From assembly GCF_029024305.1 (NCBI RefSeq), contig NZ_CP118974.1, positions 1,705,069 through 1,769,068 of the forward strand: a stretch of 64,000 bases of DNA. Direction: 5' to 3'. The notes below the pieces were generated by a model. It saw only the letters and a program-made list of their open reading frames with translations, did not search any database and was not told the DNA's origin. Numbering within the stretch: position 1 is the stretch's first letter; the number at the start of each line of letters is the position of its first letter. Positions 19,704-28,718 of this stretch are shown one piece after another. Source of the stretch: Mammaliicoccus vitulinus (GTDB taxonomy: Bacteria; Bacillota; Bacilli; Staphylococcales; Staphylococcaceae). A program made the position numbers and the translations under genes.

Positions 19704-19974
19704 CTTCTATCACTTCCATATTCGTTAATTGGAATTGAACTATATCAGATAAAAAGTTGTCATAAAAGTCTTCTAAACAGTCATTAAATTCATATCTCGT
19801 ACGTTCATACACAAGTTCTCTACCTTTAAAGCTTTCGTTAATGTTAAACACTCCACACTTGTCTTGAATATCTTGATAAGAGAACTCGAGGTCTCTTTTT
19901 AACCTCGCGTCCTCCATATCATAAAATATTCTGTTACGTGATTTAAATTCTTGAACATGTTCTTGTTCTACCAT
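19690..19974 (-). CDS. Head-tail connector protein (gp6-like)
   Basis: A helical acidic protein of 94 residues between the capsid and closure genes. Size, charge and place fit the HK97 gp6 / SPP1 gp15 connector that binds below the portal. Its start overlaps the stop of the small upstream gene by seven bases. The role rests mainly on gene order. Confidence 0.68.
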   Translation of the reverse strand: MVEQEHVQEFKSRNRIFYDMEDARLKRDLEFSYQDIQDKCGVFNINESFKGRELVYERTRYEFNDCLEDFYDNFLSDIVQFQLTNMEVIEDGTI

Positions 19975-20153
19975 TTAGATAACTTCTTTTCTTTAGGTTC
20001 TTCAACACGTTCAACAAAAGGACCATCATGAGATTTTAAAGCTTCGTTGATTTCGTCAGCACGTTTTACTGTGATGTCGATTTCTTCTCCAGCTTTAACA
20101 ATCTTATTAAGTTTTTTATCTTTGTATTCTTTTAGAACTTTAAATTTAGCCAT
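19968..20153 (-). CDS. Small basic phage protein after the capsid gene
   Basis: A protein of 61 residues, rich in Lys and Glu (MAKFKVLKEYKDKKLNKIVKA at its start region), with a strong AAGGAGG site. Small proteins of this kind are common between capsid and connector genes in staphylococcal siphophages; some carry Rho-N-like or SH3-like folds. Function not known. Confidence 0.75.
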   Translation of the reverse strand: MAKFKVLKEYKDKKLNKIVKAGEEIDITVKRADEINEALKSHDGPFVERVEEPKEKKLSKW

Positions 20154-20168
20154 TTGAGTTCCTCCTTA

Positions 20169-21374
20169 TTATGCTTCTGGTGTAGATACAGGCGCACCAT
20201 GTGATGAGAAGTCTACATCATATACAAATGATGTTTTGTTATCATCAGGCTCTGCGTATAAGAACTGTTTCGCAGTATATAAATCCATATCTTCTAATGC
20301 TAACGTTTGGTCAAACGTACGTACGATAACCTCACTGCCTGCGTAGAAATTGTAACGTGATTTGTCATAAGCAACAGCTTTACCAGCAGGGACAAATTCA
20401 GATTGTTCGAATGTTACATTGAATGGAATTGGGCTTACAAATGCACCATTGTGTACTTGCATAAACGCAACGCCTGTATAGATATAATCTACTGGATTTA
20501 ATGCGATAACGACGTTGTTAATCACATTAGCACCTTTAGATGTTTTAACATTACCGTCTTTGTCGTAATACTCTTTAGTTGATAAGTTACTAATAATCTT
20601 ACCAATTTCTTTTATAGCCGTTTCAGGTGTTGCTAATGTTAAGTTACCTGCAACAACTTTATCAGCAACTGCACCATTTGTACGATTAATTTCTTTCATT
20701 AATCCAACAGGTTGATATTGTGCTTTACCTAAACCTTGTATAGCTGTTTTTTCAATTGCTACTGCAAACGCCTCTTTGATTTGTGCGCGTACAAAACGGT
20801 CAACCCATTGTACACCAGCATCTTTTAAGTCTTTAGGAACAACTACAAATGCTGTAGCTTTACCAAGTGAAATGTCTTGTTCGTAGAATGTTGCTTCTAA
20901 TTGTCCGCGAATTTCTCCGAAGATTTTTCCCCACACTACTTGACCTTCTGTATTCGAACGAATAACACGTGTTTTTAATCCAGAACGTTGAATGTTGATG
21001 TGTTTTAATAATGGGTGGTCTGCTTCAATATCTTCAAAGATACGGTCAACAACTGTTTCAGGTAATAACTCTCCATCTTTCCAGTTTGTATCTGTGTTAA
21101 CGTGGTCTTCAGAAACTAAAGCATTGTAGAATTTCTTTTCATCTGAAGTTAACGCGTTCACACTACGTTTATTCAATACTGCTACGTCACCTTGTTCTTG
21201 TCTGATTTCTTCTTTTAACGCTTTTGTTAAATCTTCTGTATAAGCACTCATGTATTTTGAGTACGCTTTTACAACGTCCTCTTGTTTTGCTTCTGGATTT
21301 AATTCAGCGAATTCTTTTAATAACTCCTGTGAGTTTTGAAACTTTTGTTTTTCTAATACATCGTTAATTGCCAT
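20169..21374 (-). CDS. Major capsid protein, HK97 fold
   Basis: A protein of 401 residues that builds the icosahedral head. The first about 110 residues are helical and charged (delta-domain scaffold, normally removed by the phage protease); the rest has the HK97-type layout with ETVVDRIFEDIEADHPLL, GEIRGQLEATFYEQDISLGK and a conserved end VRTFDQTLALEDMDLYTAKQ. It sits directly after the ClpP-like protease gene, which is expected to process it. Confidence 0.93.
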   Translation of the reverse strand: MAINDVLEKQKFQNSQELLKEFAELNPEAKQEDVVKAYSKYMSAYTEDLTKALKEEIRQEQGDVAVLNKRSVNALTSDEKKFYNALVSEDHVNTDTNWKDGELLPETVVDRIFEDIEADHPLLKHINIQRSGLKTRVIRSNTEGQVVWGKIFGEIRGQLEATFYEQDISLGKATAFVVVPKDLKDAGVQWVDRFVRAQIKEAFAVAIEKTAIQGLGKAQYQPVGLMKEINRTNGAVADKVVAGNLTLATPETAIKEIGKIISNLSTKEYYDKDGNVKTSKGANVINNVVIALNPVDYIYTGVAFMQVHNGAFVSPIPFNVTFEQSEFVPAGKAVAYDKSRYNFYAGSEVIVRTFDQTLALEDMDLYTAKQFLYAEPDDNKTSFVYDVDFSSHGAPVSTPEA

Positions 21375-21376
21375 AA

Positions 21377-22219
21377 TTATTTGTCATCCTCTCTTGATAA
21401 ATTAAAAAGCCTAGCAAAACTGTTAACAGGAACTTCCTGCGTTTTAGTTTCGTCAGACTTTTCTTCTTTTTCTTCTTTAGTTTTAGTGTTTTCTTTAATC
21501 TCTTTGACGTCTGACTGAATTGCTTTCAATATTGCCATAACATCGTCAACTGTTACTTCTTCGGTTTCTTTAGGTGTTTCAACCACATCATTATTTAATT
21601 CAGGCATATTTTTAAATTGAGCCTCCATTTCTTTTGAAATTTTTGCAGATGCTTTATTGGCATGCGTTACTTCATCAACTAATCCTAATTCAAGTGCTTC
21701 ATCACTACTCAACCATGTTTCTTTAGCCATCATATCTTTTAGAAGCGCATGCTCAATTTTAGGGTTCTTCTGTAAGTAGCTGTTAAACACCGTTTCATTA
21801 ATTTTTTCTAAGTCATCTGCAAACTTTCTCATTTCATTGTGTGACCCTACAAAAGGTGACCATACTTCATGTATCATCATCATTGAGTTCTTAGCCATTT
21901 TTACATGGTCTGCGGATATAGCAATCACTGATGCGATACTTGCTGCTACACCACTGATATTTACAGTAACTCTAGCTGAATGACTCGATATCTGATTCGC
22001 TATTGCGATACCACTAAATACCGAACCACCTGGAGAATTTAAGTTTATTTCAATTTCTTCTACATCTCCGAAACTGTTTAAAGCATCTCTAAATGAAATT
22101 GCGCTTGTTTGTGAGTTGGATATTTGGTCGTCAACTATCTCTCCGAAAATATCCATTTTAGCTTTTTTATCCGATTGTTTAGTGGCATTAAAAAAACCTT
22201 TACTGCGGTCTATCTTCAT
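21377..22219 (-). CDS. ClpP-like head maturation protease
   Basis: Serine protease of the S14 (ClpP) type that trims the capsid delta-domain. The core shows GDVEEIEINLNSPGGSVFSG, the catalytic Ser in VAASIASV and the catalytic His in MMMIHEVW. The C-terminal 90 residues are Glu/Lys-rich and probably act as scaffold or targeting tail. The ATG at 22219 (GGTGG site) is preferred to an in-frame upstream start at 22231. The gene overlaps the end of the portal gene. Confidence 0.92.
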   Translation of the reverse strand: MKIDRSKGFFNATKQSDKKAKMDIFGEIVDDQISNSQTSAISFRDALNSFGDVEEIEINLNSPGGSVFSGIAIANQISSHSARVTVNISGVAASIASVIAISADHVKMAKNSMMMIHEVWSPFVGSHNEMRKFADDLEKINETVFNSYLQKNPKIEHALLKDMMAKETWLSSDEALELGLVDEVTHANKASAKISKEMEAQFKNMPELNNDVVETPKETEEVTVDDVMAILKAIQSDVKEIKENTKTKEEKEEKSDETKTQEVPVNSFARLFNLSREDDK

Positions 22220-23390
22220 TATTCTCACCACCTTTCAATGAACTTTCACTCACTTCTTTTACAGATTGTAAGTTTTTAGTAATGACACGTTTATCCGCAT
22301 CCTCATCATCACTAGGTGGGTAGCCGAACATATCCAACACTTGATTTGCAGTGAATACTGAACTCGCTATTAATTTATCTATCGCTTCTGCTTTTTGAAT
22401 CGGATCATATGCATCTATAGATATAGCTTTAATTCGTTTACCTTCTCTATAGTCTTTTTCGCTGAAACATTTAGCGTTTAATTCGTCCACGATATTTTCT
22501 AAAATTGGCATAATACAGAACTTCATATAGTTATCAGTCATAGCTTCAATGTCTGCTACAGAACCATCTATGAGTGGGAATGGTATACCTAAGCTAGAAG
22601 CTACATATTTCAAAAGTTGGTTTGGTACTTTTGTTAAATCTTCAATCTGTGATGTGCTTTTACTTTGCGACTGCGTTGTATGTTCTTTATACTCGTATCC
22701 TTTTTGTACAGGTACAATTGCAATATCGTTTTGTTCAAACGCTTCATAAGATTTATTAATAAAATTTTGCATGTTTTGTTGTGTTTGAGCGTTTACATTA
22801 CCATCAAATGAAAGTGTCGCTCTTATTTGGTTACTCATTAAATTGTATTTAACAATTCTTGCAAATATATTTCCATAATCAGTAAACAATCCATCTAATA
22901 AACTTGAAATAGATTCATTTGAATACGTTATATAAATGACTTCACTCATTTTAAAATTGCGTTCAAACTCAAAATCTTTTACTTTCACATGTTTAAATAT
23001 ATCATCGTATAATGCGTATTCTTCTCTTTCAAAATCATCTGCAATGATTAAATCTTTTGTGTCTGTCACAACAATCAAAACCTCATTATCAAAAATAAGT
23101 TTTCTGATTGCACGTTGCCAAAATGTAGATGCTGATTCATCAGTGTTAGGTCTAACATTTAATTTGTAGTAAGTGACTGACGTCTCATCTTTCACACCTT
23201 TATCTATTACTTCAAACTTTGTTTGACTAATCGTTCTAGCAATATGATTTATACATGTGTTCAACGCCCATTTTTTTATGTACGCTTTATGAGAAGTGTC
23301 TCTTAACAAATCTAAATCATAGCTAAATTCGATTGCTTCATTTTTTCCCATGATTCTTTCAAAAATTGAAATTTTAATCACCTCTTTCAT
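22200..23390 (-). CDS. Portal protein, HK97 family
   Basis: A protein of up to 396 residues that forms the dodecameric ring through which DNA enters the head. Features include DLLRDTSHKAYIKKWALNTC near the start, a central beta/alpha core and SLGIPFPLIDGSVADIEAM. The start is unclear: the ATG at 23390 has no ribosome site, while a GAGGTG site lies upstream of codons ATT-TCA-ATT at 23372, so a rare ATT start (giving M-S-I-F-E-R-I-M-G-K, the usual portal start) or GTG 23381 is possible. It lies between TerL and protease genes. Confidence 0.9.
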   Translation of the reverse strand: MKEVIKISIFERIMGKNEAIEFSYDLDLLRDTSHKAYIKKWALNTCINHIARTISQTKFEVIDKGVKDETSVTYYKLNVRPNTDESASTFWQRAIRKLIFDNEVLIVVTDTKDLIIADDFEREEYALYDDIFKHVKVKDFEFERNFKMSEVIYITYSNESISSLLDGLFTDYGNIFARIVKYNLMSNQIRATLSFDGNVNAQTQQNMQNFINKSYEAFEQNDIAIVPVQKGYEYKEHTTQSQSKSTSQIEDLTKVPNQLLKYVASSLGIPFPLIDGSVADIEAMTDNYMKFCIMPILENIVDELNAKCFSEKDYREGKRIKAISIDAYDPIQKAEAIDKLIASSVFTANQVLDMFGYPPSDDEDADKRVITKNLQSVKEVSESSLKGGENNEDRPQ

Positions 23391-23392
23391 TA

Positions 23393-25045
23393 TTAAAATG
23401 CAATTTCGTTCATAATAAATGGTTGGTCATAATCTAATAACTCATCCGCACGATATAATGCATGTAGCATTGCGTGAAATCCATCTGTCTTTCTGTAGAT
23501 TTCATCTTTTTTGATATACTGTTTAGATCCGTCAGGCATCATCTTAACTGCTACGTTATTAGTGAACCATCTCATTAATGGATTATCGCCAAATATAATT
23601 TGTTTTTTAGCGAACATTGTATCTATTCTTGGTGCTAATAGTCCATGTAGTGCTTTTGGATTTCTTAATACCTCTAATTCAACACCCACCTCATCAAAAG
23701 CATGTCTTACAATATCAGTACGATAGTTATCTGCTATAACTTTAACTAAATTGTAGTCTTTTGACATTTCAATAAACCAATCAATGATGAACTTAATTTC
23801 TATAACTTCTGTATCTACAATTGTTAATAATCCGTCTTTTGCCCATTCTTCAATTGGTGGGTCCAAATTAGTAGTGTCTAAAAACCCTTTCCTAATAAAC
23901 GAATGTGTTTTCCATATATATTCTTCGCCATCTCTAAAAAGTAGTCCTACACTTGCAAAGTCTTTTACGAATGCGTAGTCTAAACCACCTATACACACTT
24001 TTTCTTTTAAATCCGGCATAGGTCTATTTGTTGCTTTGATTTCTTCATATGGTGCTACTACGCTTTCTGGGTCTTGTTCTGGTAGATTCATTCGTTTAGT
24101 TACAAATTCAGCTCTGTTAGATCTATTGAAAGGTAAGTCCTCATATTCTTCTCTTACTGTGCTTAATAATGTTTTTGCATAATCTGAAAGAGGTTTATGA
24201 AACATAGGATTAGCTTTTTCCCACATTGTTTCATCGTCCTTTTCTTTTAAATCATCCAATTTGCAGTAGAAAGGAAACATGCGACTGTTCTTATATTCTC
24301 CGGATAAAATAGCTTTAATTTTATCTTTCATCGAATCCATGTACCCTTCTCTCAAATGACCGTCTGTACTTATGTAAAATGTACGACGATTAAGTTTTTT
24401 ACCTAATCCACCACGCTTTACGTTAACCATACCGGGACCCTCAAAATAATGAATTTCATCAAAAATAACACACCCCTCACGCCCACCATCTTTGGTCTTT
24501 GTGTTTGATGTGTTGTATTTAATAATGGAACCTGTATCTCTATTTTGAATTTCTGTTTTACTCACAATGTATTGTCCGTTTGGCGTTTTAGCTGATTTGT
24601 TTCTTTTACTTTTTGTTATCGTTTTATAGATTTCATTGAATGATGTTTTAGCTTGTTCTTCACTGTTTGCAACAATAGATATATCGTAGTCTTCAACACC
24701 ATGCAAAGGTGTAGATAAAAAATCACTTATCGCGCTTATGAGTCCGTTTTTTCCTCCGCCTCGTCCCATAAAAATAACTATTTCAGTAAAGTAAGCTTGT
24801 TTCAGTTCTTTGTCTATCATAAAAACAAAAGCTATAATAAATCTTTGAAAAGGTTCAGTTGGAAAGTACCATCTTTCAATAAATTTAATACAGTTCTCGA
24901 TTGTCTTTTCATCGAAATAAACATCATCCCTTGTCAAAATATGGTTTTCAAGATAATGGATTAAATCAATTCTTTCTTGATTTAGTACAATTTCTCCTTT
25001 TCTCCACATCTCGATATATTCAGATACATACTTTTGATTGATCAT
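23393..25045 (-). CDS. Terminase large subunit
   Basis: DNA-packaging motor of 550 residues. The ATPase half has a Walker A-like MGRGGGKNG at about 93-101 and Walker B VIFDEIHYF near 190-200. The nuclease half begins GGLDYAFVKDFASVGLL with the first acidic metal ligand, followed by DNYRTDIV. Its start overlaps the small-subunit stop by four bases (ATGA). Similar to terminases of HK97/Sfi21-like cos phages. Confidence 0.94.
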   Translation of the reverse strand: MINQKYVSEYIEMWRKGEIVLNQERIDLIHYLENHILTRDDVYFDEKTIENCIKFIERWYFPTEPFQRFIIAFVFMIDKELKQAYFTEIVIFMGRGGGKNGLISAISDFLSTPLHGVEDYDISIVANSEEQAKTSFNEIYKTITKSKRNKSAKTPNGQYIVSKTEIQNRDTGSIIKYNTSNTKTKDGGREGCVIFDEIHYFEGPGMVNVKRGGLGKKLNRRTFYISTDGHLREGYMDSMKDKIKAILSGEYKNSRMFPFYCKLDDLKEKDDETMWEKANPMFHKPLSDYAKTLLSTVREEYEDLPFNRSNRAEFVTKRMNLPEQDPESVVAPYEEIKATNRPMPDLKEKVCIGGLDYAFVKDFASVGLLFRDGEEYIWKTHSFIRKGFLDTTNLDPPIEEWAKDGLLTIVDTEVIEIKFIIDWFIEMSKDYNLVKVIADNYRTDIVRHAFDEVGVELEVLRNPKALHGLLAPRIDTMFAKKQIIFGDNPLMRWFTNNVAVKMMPDGSKQYIKKDEIYRKTDGFHAMLHALYRADELLDYDQPFIMNEIAF

Positions 25046-25350
25046 ACATAATCATCGGAGGGTTTATCTAATTCTATTTCGTTTTTTCCAAATCCAAATG
25101 ATTTTTCTAGTGCAAGAAGTGAACCATTAATCTTATTCTTTTCTGCTACTGCCGGATTTGCTTTTAAAAATGTTTGAGTAGCATTTACGGTTTCAACCAT
25201 CGTGCCATGTTCTTTGATGTTTTCATCTAACTTGTAAAATATTAAAAGTAAATTGATGTACCGCTCCACTTTTTCAAGTTGAACTGGATTGTCTTTTTCT
25301 ATTTTTGTAAGTAAATATTCTTTTAGAACCCTAACATTCTTCATATTCAT
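25042..25350 (-). CDS. Terminase small subunit (P27-like)
   Basis: A 102-residue helical protein directly before TerL with a four-base overlap. It should bind the packaging site on phage DNA and recruit TerL. Residues MNMKNVRVLKEYLLTKIEKDN begin a helical DNA-binding part; VAEKNKINGSLLALEKSFGFG resembles the C-terminal end of P27-family small terminases. The assignment uses order plus this resemblance. Confidence 0.83.
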   Translation of the reverse strand: MNMKNVRVLKEYLLTKIEKDNPVQLEKVERYINLLLIFYKLDENIKEHGTMVETVNATQTFLKANPAVAEKNKINGSLLALEKSFGFGKNEIELDKPSDDYV

Positions 25351-25384
25351 ACCCCCTTAACGTATATTTTTTTGAATATTATTG

Positions 25385-25412
25385 TAGACTCGACCCCCTC
25401 GCCGTTCCCTTT
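25385..25412. other. Candidate cos (packaging) site
   Basis: A short GC-rich block (GACCCCCTCGCCGTTCCC) in very AT-rich surroundings between the HNH and small-terminase genes. In HNH-carrying cos phages the cohesive-end site lies here. No direct proof of cleavage is visible. Confidence 0.35.
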
Positions 25413-25449
25413 ATATCAAAATTTTAGTTGATTTGTTTTAGGGTGGGGG

Positions 25450-25770
25450 CTAGTCCCATCTTTCGTCAGTCCATCTTTTTTTATTTATTTTCTTTTGGTA
25501 TCTATTATGTTTCTTGTTATGACACCAAATGCATAATGTTTGTAAGTTGTCTAAGTCATATCTTAATTCTGGGTGTGTTTCAAGTTCTTTTATATGGTCA
25601 ACATCTAAGGTTTTATGTTTATCAAATCTATTCAAAGTGACCTTACCTTCTTTACGACAATTCACACACTCGTAATTATCCCTTTTCAATACTCTTAATC
25701 TTATCATTCTCCATTGTTTACTTTTATAAAAGGCTTTTCTGTTTTTAATATCGTTGTAATCAGTATTCAT
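25450..25770 (-). CDS. Phage HNH endonuclease
   Basis: A protein of 106 residues with the HNH nuclease core: zinc-binding CVNCRKEGK, the metal-site HIKELETHPELRYDLDNLQ with D-H (VDHIKEL) and N (DNLQTLC), and the second zinc pair CIWCHNKKH. HNH proteins next to the terminase help cut cos DNA in HK97-like and many Gram-positive phages. The ATG has a GGAGGCAA site. Confidence 0.92.
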   Translation of the reverse strand: MNTDYNDIKNRKAFYKSKQWRMIRLRVLKRDNYECVNCRKEGKVTLNRFDKHKTLDVDHIKELETHPELRYDLDNLQTLCIWCHNKKHNRYQKKINKKRWTDERWD

Positions 25771-26008
25771 TTAACCTGTTGCCTCCTGCATATCATAGAT
25801 ACATTACAACCATAATGGATCACATACCTCTCAGCTTGAGTAAGCAAAACAAAAGGACCATACTCTATTGAGTACAGTCCGTTGATTAATTATAGATATG
25901 AGATTAGTTGTCTATCGTAAAGGATGTGATTAATTGATATCTATAATCTTTCTACACTACCATAATAACACCTTGACACACCTCAAAAGTCTCATGATAG
26001 TCTCATTA
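25771..26008 (-). promoter_or_regulatory. Probable late promoter region (RinA target)
   Basis: Non-coding interval between the late activator gene and the first packaging gene. It holds the terminator above and a perfect 11-bp inverted repeat, ATTATAGATAT (25889-25899) and ATATCTATAAT (25937-25947). In S. aureus phages RinA acts just upstream of terS, so an activator site here is expected; the exact promoter cannot be picked. Confidence 0.5.
25846..25880 (-). terminator. Rho-independent terminator upstream of late operon
   Basis: Minus strand hairpin GGACTGTACTC-AATA-GAGTATGGTCC followed by TTTTGTTTT. It lies between the RinA-like gene and the HNH gene, so it would end early/middle transcripts and leave the packaging operon to its own promoter. 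Confidence 0.75.
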
Positions 26009-26422
26009 CTAATGTTCTATGCCTAACTCATCTGCTAACTTAATGATGATACCTTTCTTTATTCTAAAGAAGTGACTACGACTAATGTGTAACTTATCTA
26101 CAATTCCATCTACTGTTAATAGTCTAGGTTTCTTAAAGTAATATAGATTCATGAGTTGCTGTTCTAATAGATTCCCTTCTTCAAATACCTTCTCTATAGC
26201 TATTGTTACACGCTCGAGATGTTCTATACGTTTATCATTAACCAACCTTGTAGCGGTCATTTCTGTTGTACTTACATTACTATTACTTCGACCTCCACCA
26301 ATGTTCTCATCTTGAGGCTTCCAAGGAGTTCTAACCTCTTCCCTTAATTCTTTCATACGCTTACGTGTATGATCATAATTACATAACTCTTCTTCTAAGT
26401 ATTTAATCGTACTGTTTCGCAT
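26009..26422 (-). CDS. rinA: RinA-family late transcription activator
   Basis: A 137-residue DNA-binding protein that should switch on the packaging and structural operon. It shares the staphylococcal RinA pattern: an N-terminal LEEELCNYDHTRKRMKELR, then TPWKPQDENIGGG, SNSNVSTTEM, and a C-terminal sigma-factor-like helix-turn-helix (VDGIVDKLHISRSHFFRIKK). It is the last gene before the packaging operon, the normal place for RinA/ArpU proteins. Confidence 0.88.
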   Translation of the reverse strand: MRNSTIKYLEEELCNYDHTRKRMKELREEVRTPWKPQDENIGGGRSNSNVSTTEMTATRLVNDKRIEHLERVTIAIEKVFEEGNLLEQQLMNLYYFKKPRLLTVDGIVDKLHISRSHFFRIKKGIIIKLADELGIEH

Positions 26423-26428
26423 ATACTG

Positions 26429-26647
26429 TTAGTCCTCCTTGTTGTTATTGAACCATCTATTGACTAATTCTTTTTGTTTGTCTGTTAATGGTTTAATTGG
26501 TATCTTATATTCATTCTCTATTAAACTCCTCATTATATTCCTAGCTATCAGTTCGTCATTCGTTTGTGCTAAATCCTTATTTAATTTAAGTAGCCACATT
26601 GAGTTAATGGCTAATAAGATTGATATGATGACCCAGATTGTTGTCAT
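26429..26647 (-). CDS. Small phage membrane protein
   Basis: 72 residues from the ATG at 26647, which has an AAGGAG site; the GTG at 26656 has none. One N-terminal membrane segment (TIWVIISILLAINSMWLL) is followed by a charged helix. Small proteins of this build (DUF1514-like, RinB position) are common before rinA in staphylococcal phages. Function not known. Confidence 0.75.
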   Translation of the reverse strand: MTTIWVIISILLAINSMWLLKLNKDLAQTNDELIARNIMRSLIENEYKIPIKPLTDKQKELVNRWFNNNKED

Positions 26648-26652
26648 ACGAC

Positions 26653-27015
26653 TCACTCCTTTAACCTCTTATCTATGTTTACATCCCAATATATTCTATT
26701 GATATATTCAAACGCAGCAGGTATGCCACTAAAGTTATGACTTGTTTCTAAATGGATTTGGTTAAGTCGTTCAGCTTCGAACTTGTAATACCATAATTGA
26801 ACATGTACGAATTCAACATTATAATCATTATTTAATGGATACAACTCAATATCAACTTTATAATCTACAGTTAAAAACATCTCATCATTTCTATCTATTT
26901 TTATATTAACGCCAGACTCTCTAATCAACTCTTGCAACTTTATCCATTTATCTTTTGCGATTGTTTTTTCATAAGTTAGCGATTTTCTTATCAAACTTTT
27001 ATTGAATGTTTTCAT
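26653..27015 (-). CDS. Phage protein of unknown function
   Basis: 120 residues, no membrane segment. The N-terminal part is basic and helical (NKSLIRKSLTYEKTIAKDKW); the rest looks like a mixed alpha/beta domain with FVHVQLWYYKFEAERL. An AAGGAG site lies 14 bases upstream of the ATG. I do not recognise the family. It is the last gene before the repeat-rich spacer that separates replication from late-control genes. Confidence 0.65.
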   Translation of the reverse strand: MKTFNKSLIRKSLTYEKTIAKDKWIKLQELIRESGVNIKIDRNDEMFLTVDYKVDIELYPLNNDYNVEFVHVQLWYYKFEAERLNQIHLETSHNFSGIPAAFEYINRIYWDVNIDKRLKE

Positions 27016-27324
27016 TAATTAATTCGTCTCCTTTTTATTCTTGTAACACTTTTAACACTTTATAACACTTATTCAAAAAAAGCGTAACACCTTTCGTTCT
27101 TACTGCCCCAATGGATATACTACTTCTGTTACACTATTACACTTTTATTATTAAGTTAATATAAATAGTAAAGTAGTATATATATAAAGAAATTTCGTGA
27201 AAAAGTGTAGAAGTGTATCAAGATTCTTGTAACCTTATTGCCCCAACGGTTACAGCTGTAACACTTTTGTTTAAAAACTGTTAAAAAGTGTTACACAAAC
27301 TGTTACAACTGATTTTTTTAACTA
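27016..27324. repeat. Iteron-like spacer, possible phage replication origin
   Basis: A 309-base spacer without a gene. It holds many copies of GTAACACTT/AAGTGTTAC-type motifs on both strands (for example near 27043, 27053, 27063, 27083, 27129, 27138, 27202, 27258, 27283 and 27301) and two copies of TACTGCCCCAATGG / TATTGCCCCAACGG (about 27101 and 27236). It lies directly downstream of the replicative helicase gene. Such clustered repeats suggest an origin or a regulator-binding array. Confidence 0.55.
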
Positions 27325-28698
27325 TTAATATAAAGCTAAACCATGAAAATCATAGAATGTAATAGTACTTTCTTTAGCGTAAAACCTTGTAGTCTTGCCT
27401 TCGTTATCTGGTGAACGTTTAACTTTGGTTTCGTATCCTAACCTTCTCATTTCTTGCGTGAACTTCGTCTTACTGACTGTTGCGTGTTTGTTACGTTCAG
27501 ACCATTGTACATATATGTTAAATGCTTTTTCTGTTGGTCGTCCTTCTACTACTGGTATTTCTCTATATTTGTCATCCTGCGCTTCTTCAATGAATTGCAT
27601 GAATGGATCATTCTCATATTTATACTTCTCAACTAATTCTTTTGATACGTTTGGCATATGAATGTAAGTGTCATCTATGATTTGTTTGAGTCCAGTTAAT
27701 GCCTTGTTTAATAATGCTGATAAGTTCTTAGGTTGTTTCAATCTGTGTATAAGTGTTGGGTCAATCTTGTGGTGACCGTCACCGAATTTACGTAACATAG
27801 GTATGATAACCATACGTCTATAAAAACCGTCCGTTCTGTCGTTTGTTTGTGGTAATGCGTTACCTGCAAATAATAACTTAACGTATGGACTAAAGTTAAA
27901 GTCATCTTGACCTTTGCGTTCTGCGTTGATGTCATCACCTGTAACGATTGATTTATAGTTCCCTGTTTCTGTGATGTAGCTTGCATCAATATCATCTGCT
28001 ATATTAACTAATTGACCTTGTAGCGATGCTGGTTTGAATCGTGACTGAATATCTTTGAATGATAATGCTGTTGTGTTTTCACTACCATAAAAATGATGTA
28101 GTAGTTTAAATAGCGTTGACTTACCATTACCACCTGGTGAATAGAAGAAGAATGCTTTTTGTAAAAAGTTTTCTCTATATAATCCGTAACCAATAAGTTG
28201 AACAATTAATTTTTGTATATCCTTGTCATCATTCGATATGTTAGCGATAAAATTATCAACGTCATAACTCTTGATGTTTGGATCATAATCAACGTTTATA
28301 ATATTTGTGATGTGAATATCTGGACTAAATGGTTCTAATTGTCCTTTGAACAAATCGTATATACCATTTTTAACGCCAATATATTGTGGTGGTGCGTGTT
28401 GTACTATTTTTTGCGAACATAGTGCATATAATTTGTAGTACACTTCTTTATTCTGTGACTCTTTAAGCGATGGTATATATTTAAGTGTTAAGTTACGTAT
28501 GGTGTTAACGTCTAGTGGCTCGTACTTCTTACCTGTAAATATATGTGGTTTGCCATCTAACAGTACACCGTTGTGTTTTTCTTGTAGATATTGTGCAAAT
28601 TCAAAGTGTAAGAATACGCCTTTAGAACTAAAGAACATACTTTGATGTGGTGATTGATTTTCTTCTATAACTTTTTTGATGTCATCTGGTAATTCCAT
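27325..28698 (-). CDS. Phage replication helicase, P4-primase C-terminal (D5) type
   Basis: A superfamily 3-type helicase of 457 residues that opens phage DNA for replication. A D5_N-like region (residues about 60-160) precedes the ATPase with Walker A FYSPGGNGKSTLF (about 184-196), an acidic Walker B stretch VNIADDID, and a sensor region LFAGNALPQTNDRTDGFYRR. The C-terminal winged-helix-like part (TEKAFNIYVQWSERNKHATV) completes the P4 family pattern. It works with the adjacent primase-polymerase, 20 bases upstream; together they resemble a split bifunctional primase-helicase. Confidence 0.9.
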   Translation of the reverse strand: MELPDDIKKVIEENQSPHQSMFFSSKGVFLHFEFAQYLQEKHNGVLLDGKPHIFTGKKYEPLDVNTIRNLTLKYIPSLKESQNKEVYYKLYALCSQKIVQHAPPQYIGVKNGIYDLFKGQLEPFSPDIHITNIINVDYDPNIKSYDVDNFIANISNDDKDIQKLIVQLIGYGLYRENFLQKAFFFYSPGGNGKSTLFKLLHHFYGSENTTALSFKDIQSRFKPASLQGQLVNIADDIDASYITETGNYKSIVTGDDINAERKGQDDFNFSPYVKLLFAGNALPQTNDRTDGFYRRMVIIPMLRKFGDGHHKIDPTLIHRLKQPKNLSALLNKALTGLKQIIDDTYIHMPNVSKELVEKYKYENDPFMQFIEEAQDDKYREIPVVEGRPTEKAFNIYVQWSERNKHATVSKTKFTQEMRRLGYETKVKRSPDNEGKTTRFYAKESTITFYDFHGLALY

Positions 28699-28718
28699 AT
28701 TGACTTGTTCACTCCTTC

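Noticed and set aside
25428-25640. 70-codon plus-strand frame opposite the HNH gene
   Set aside because: Opposite a clear HNH gene, no ribosome site.
27454-27661. Plus-strand frames over the helicase gene
   Set aside because: Antisense shadows of a well-supported gene.
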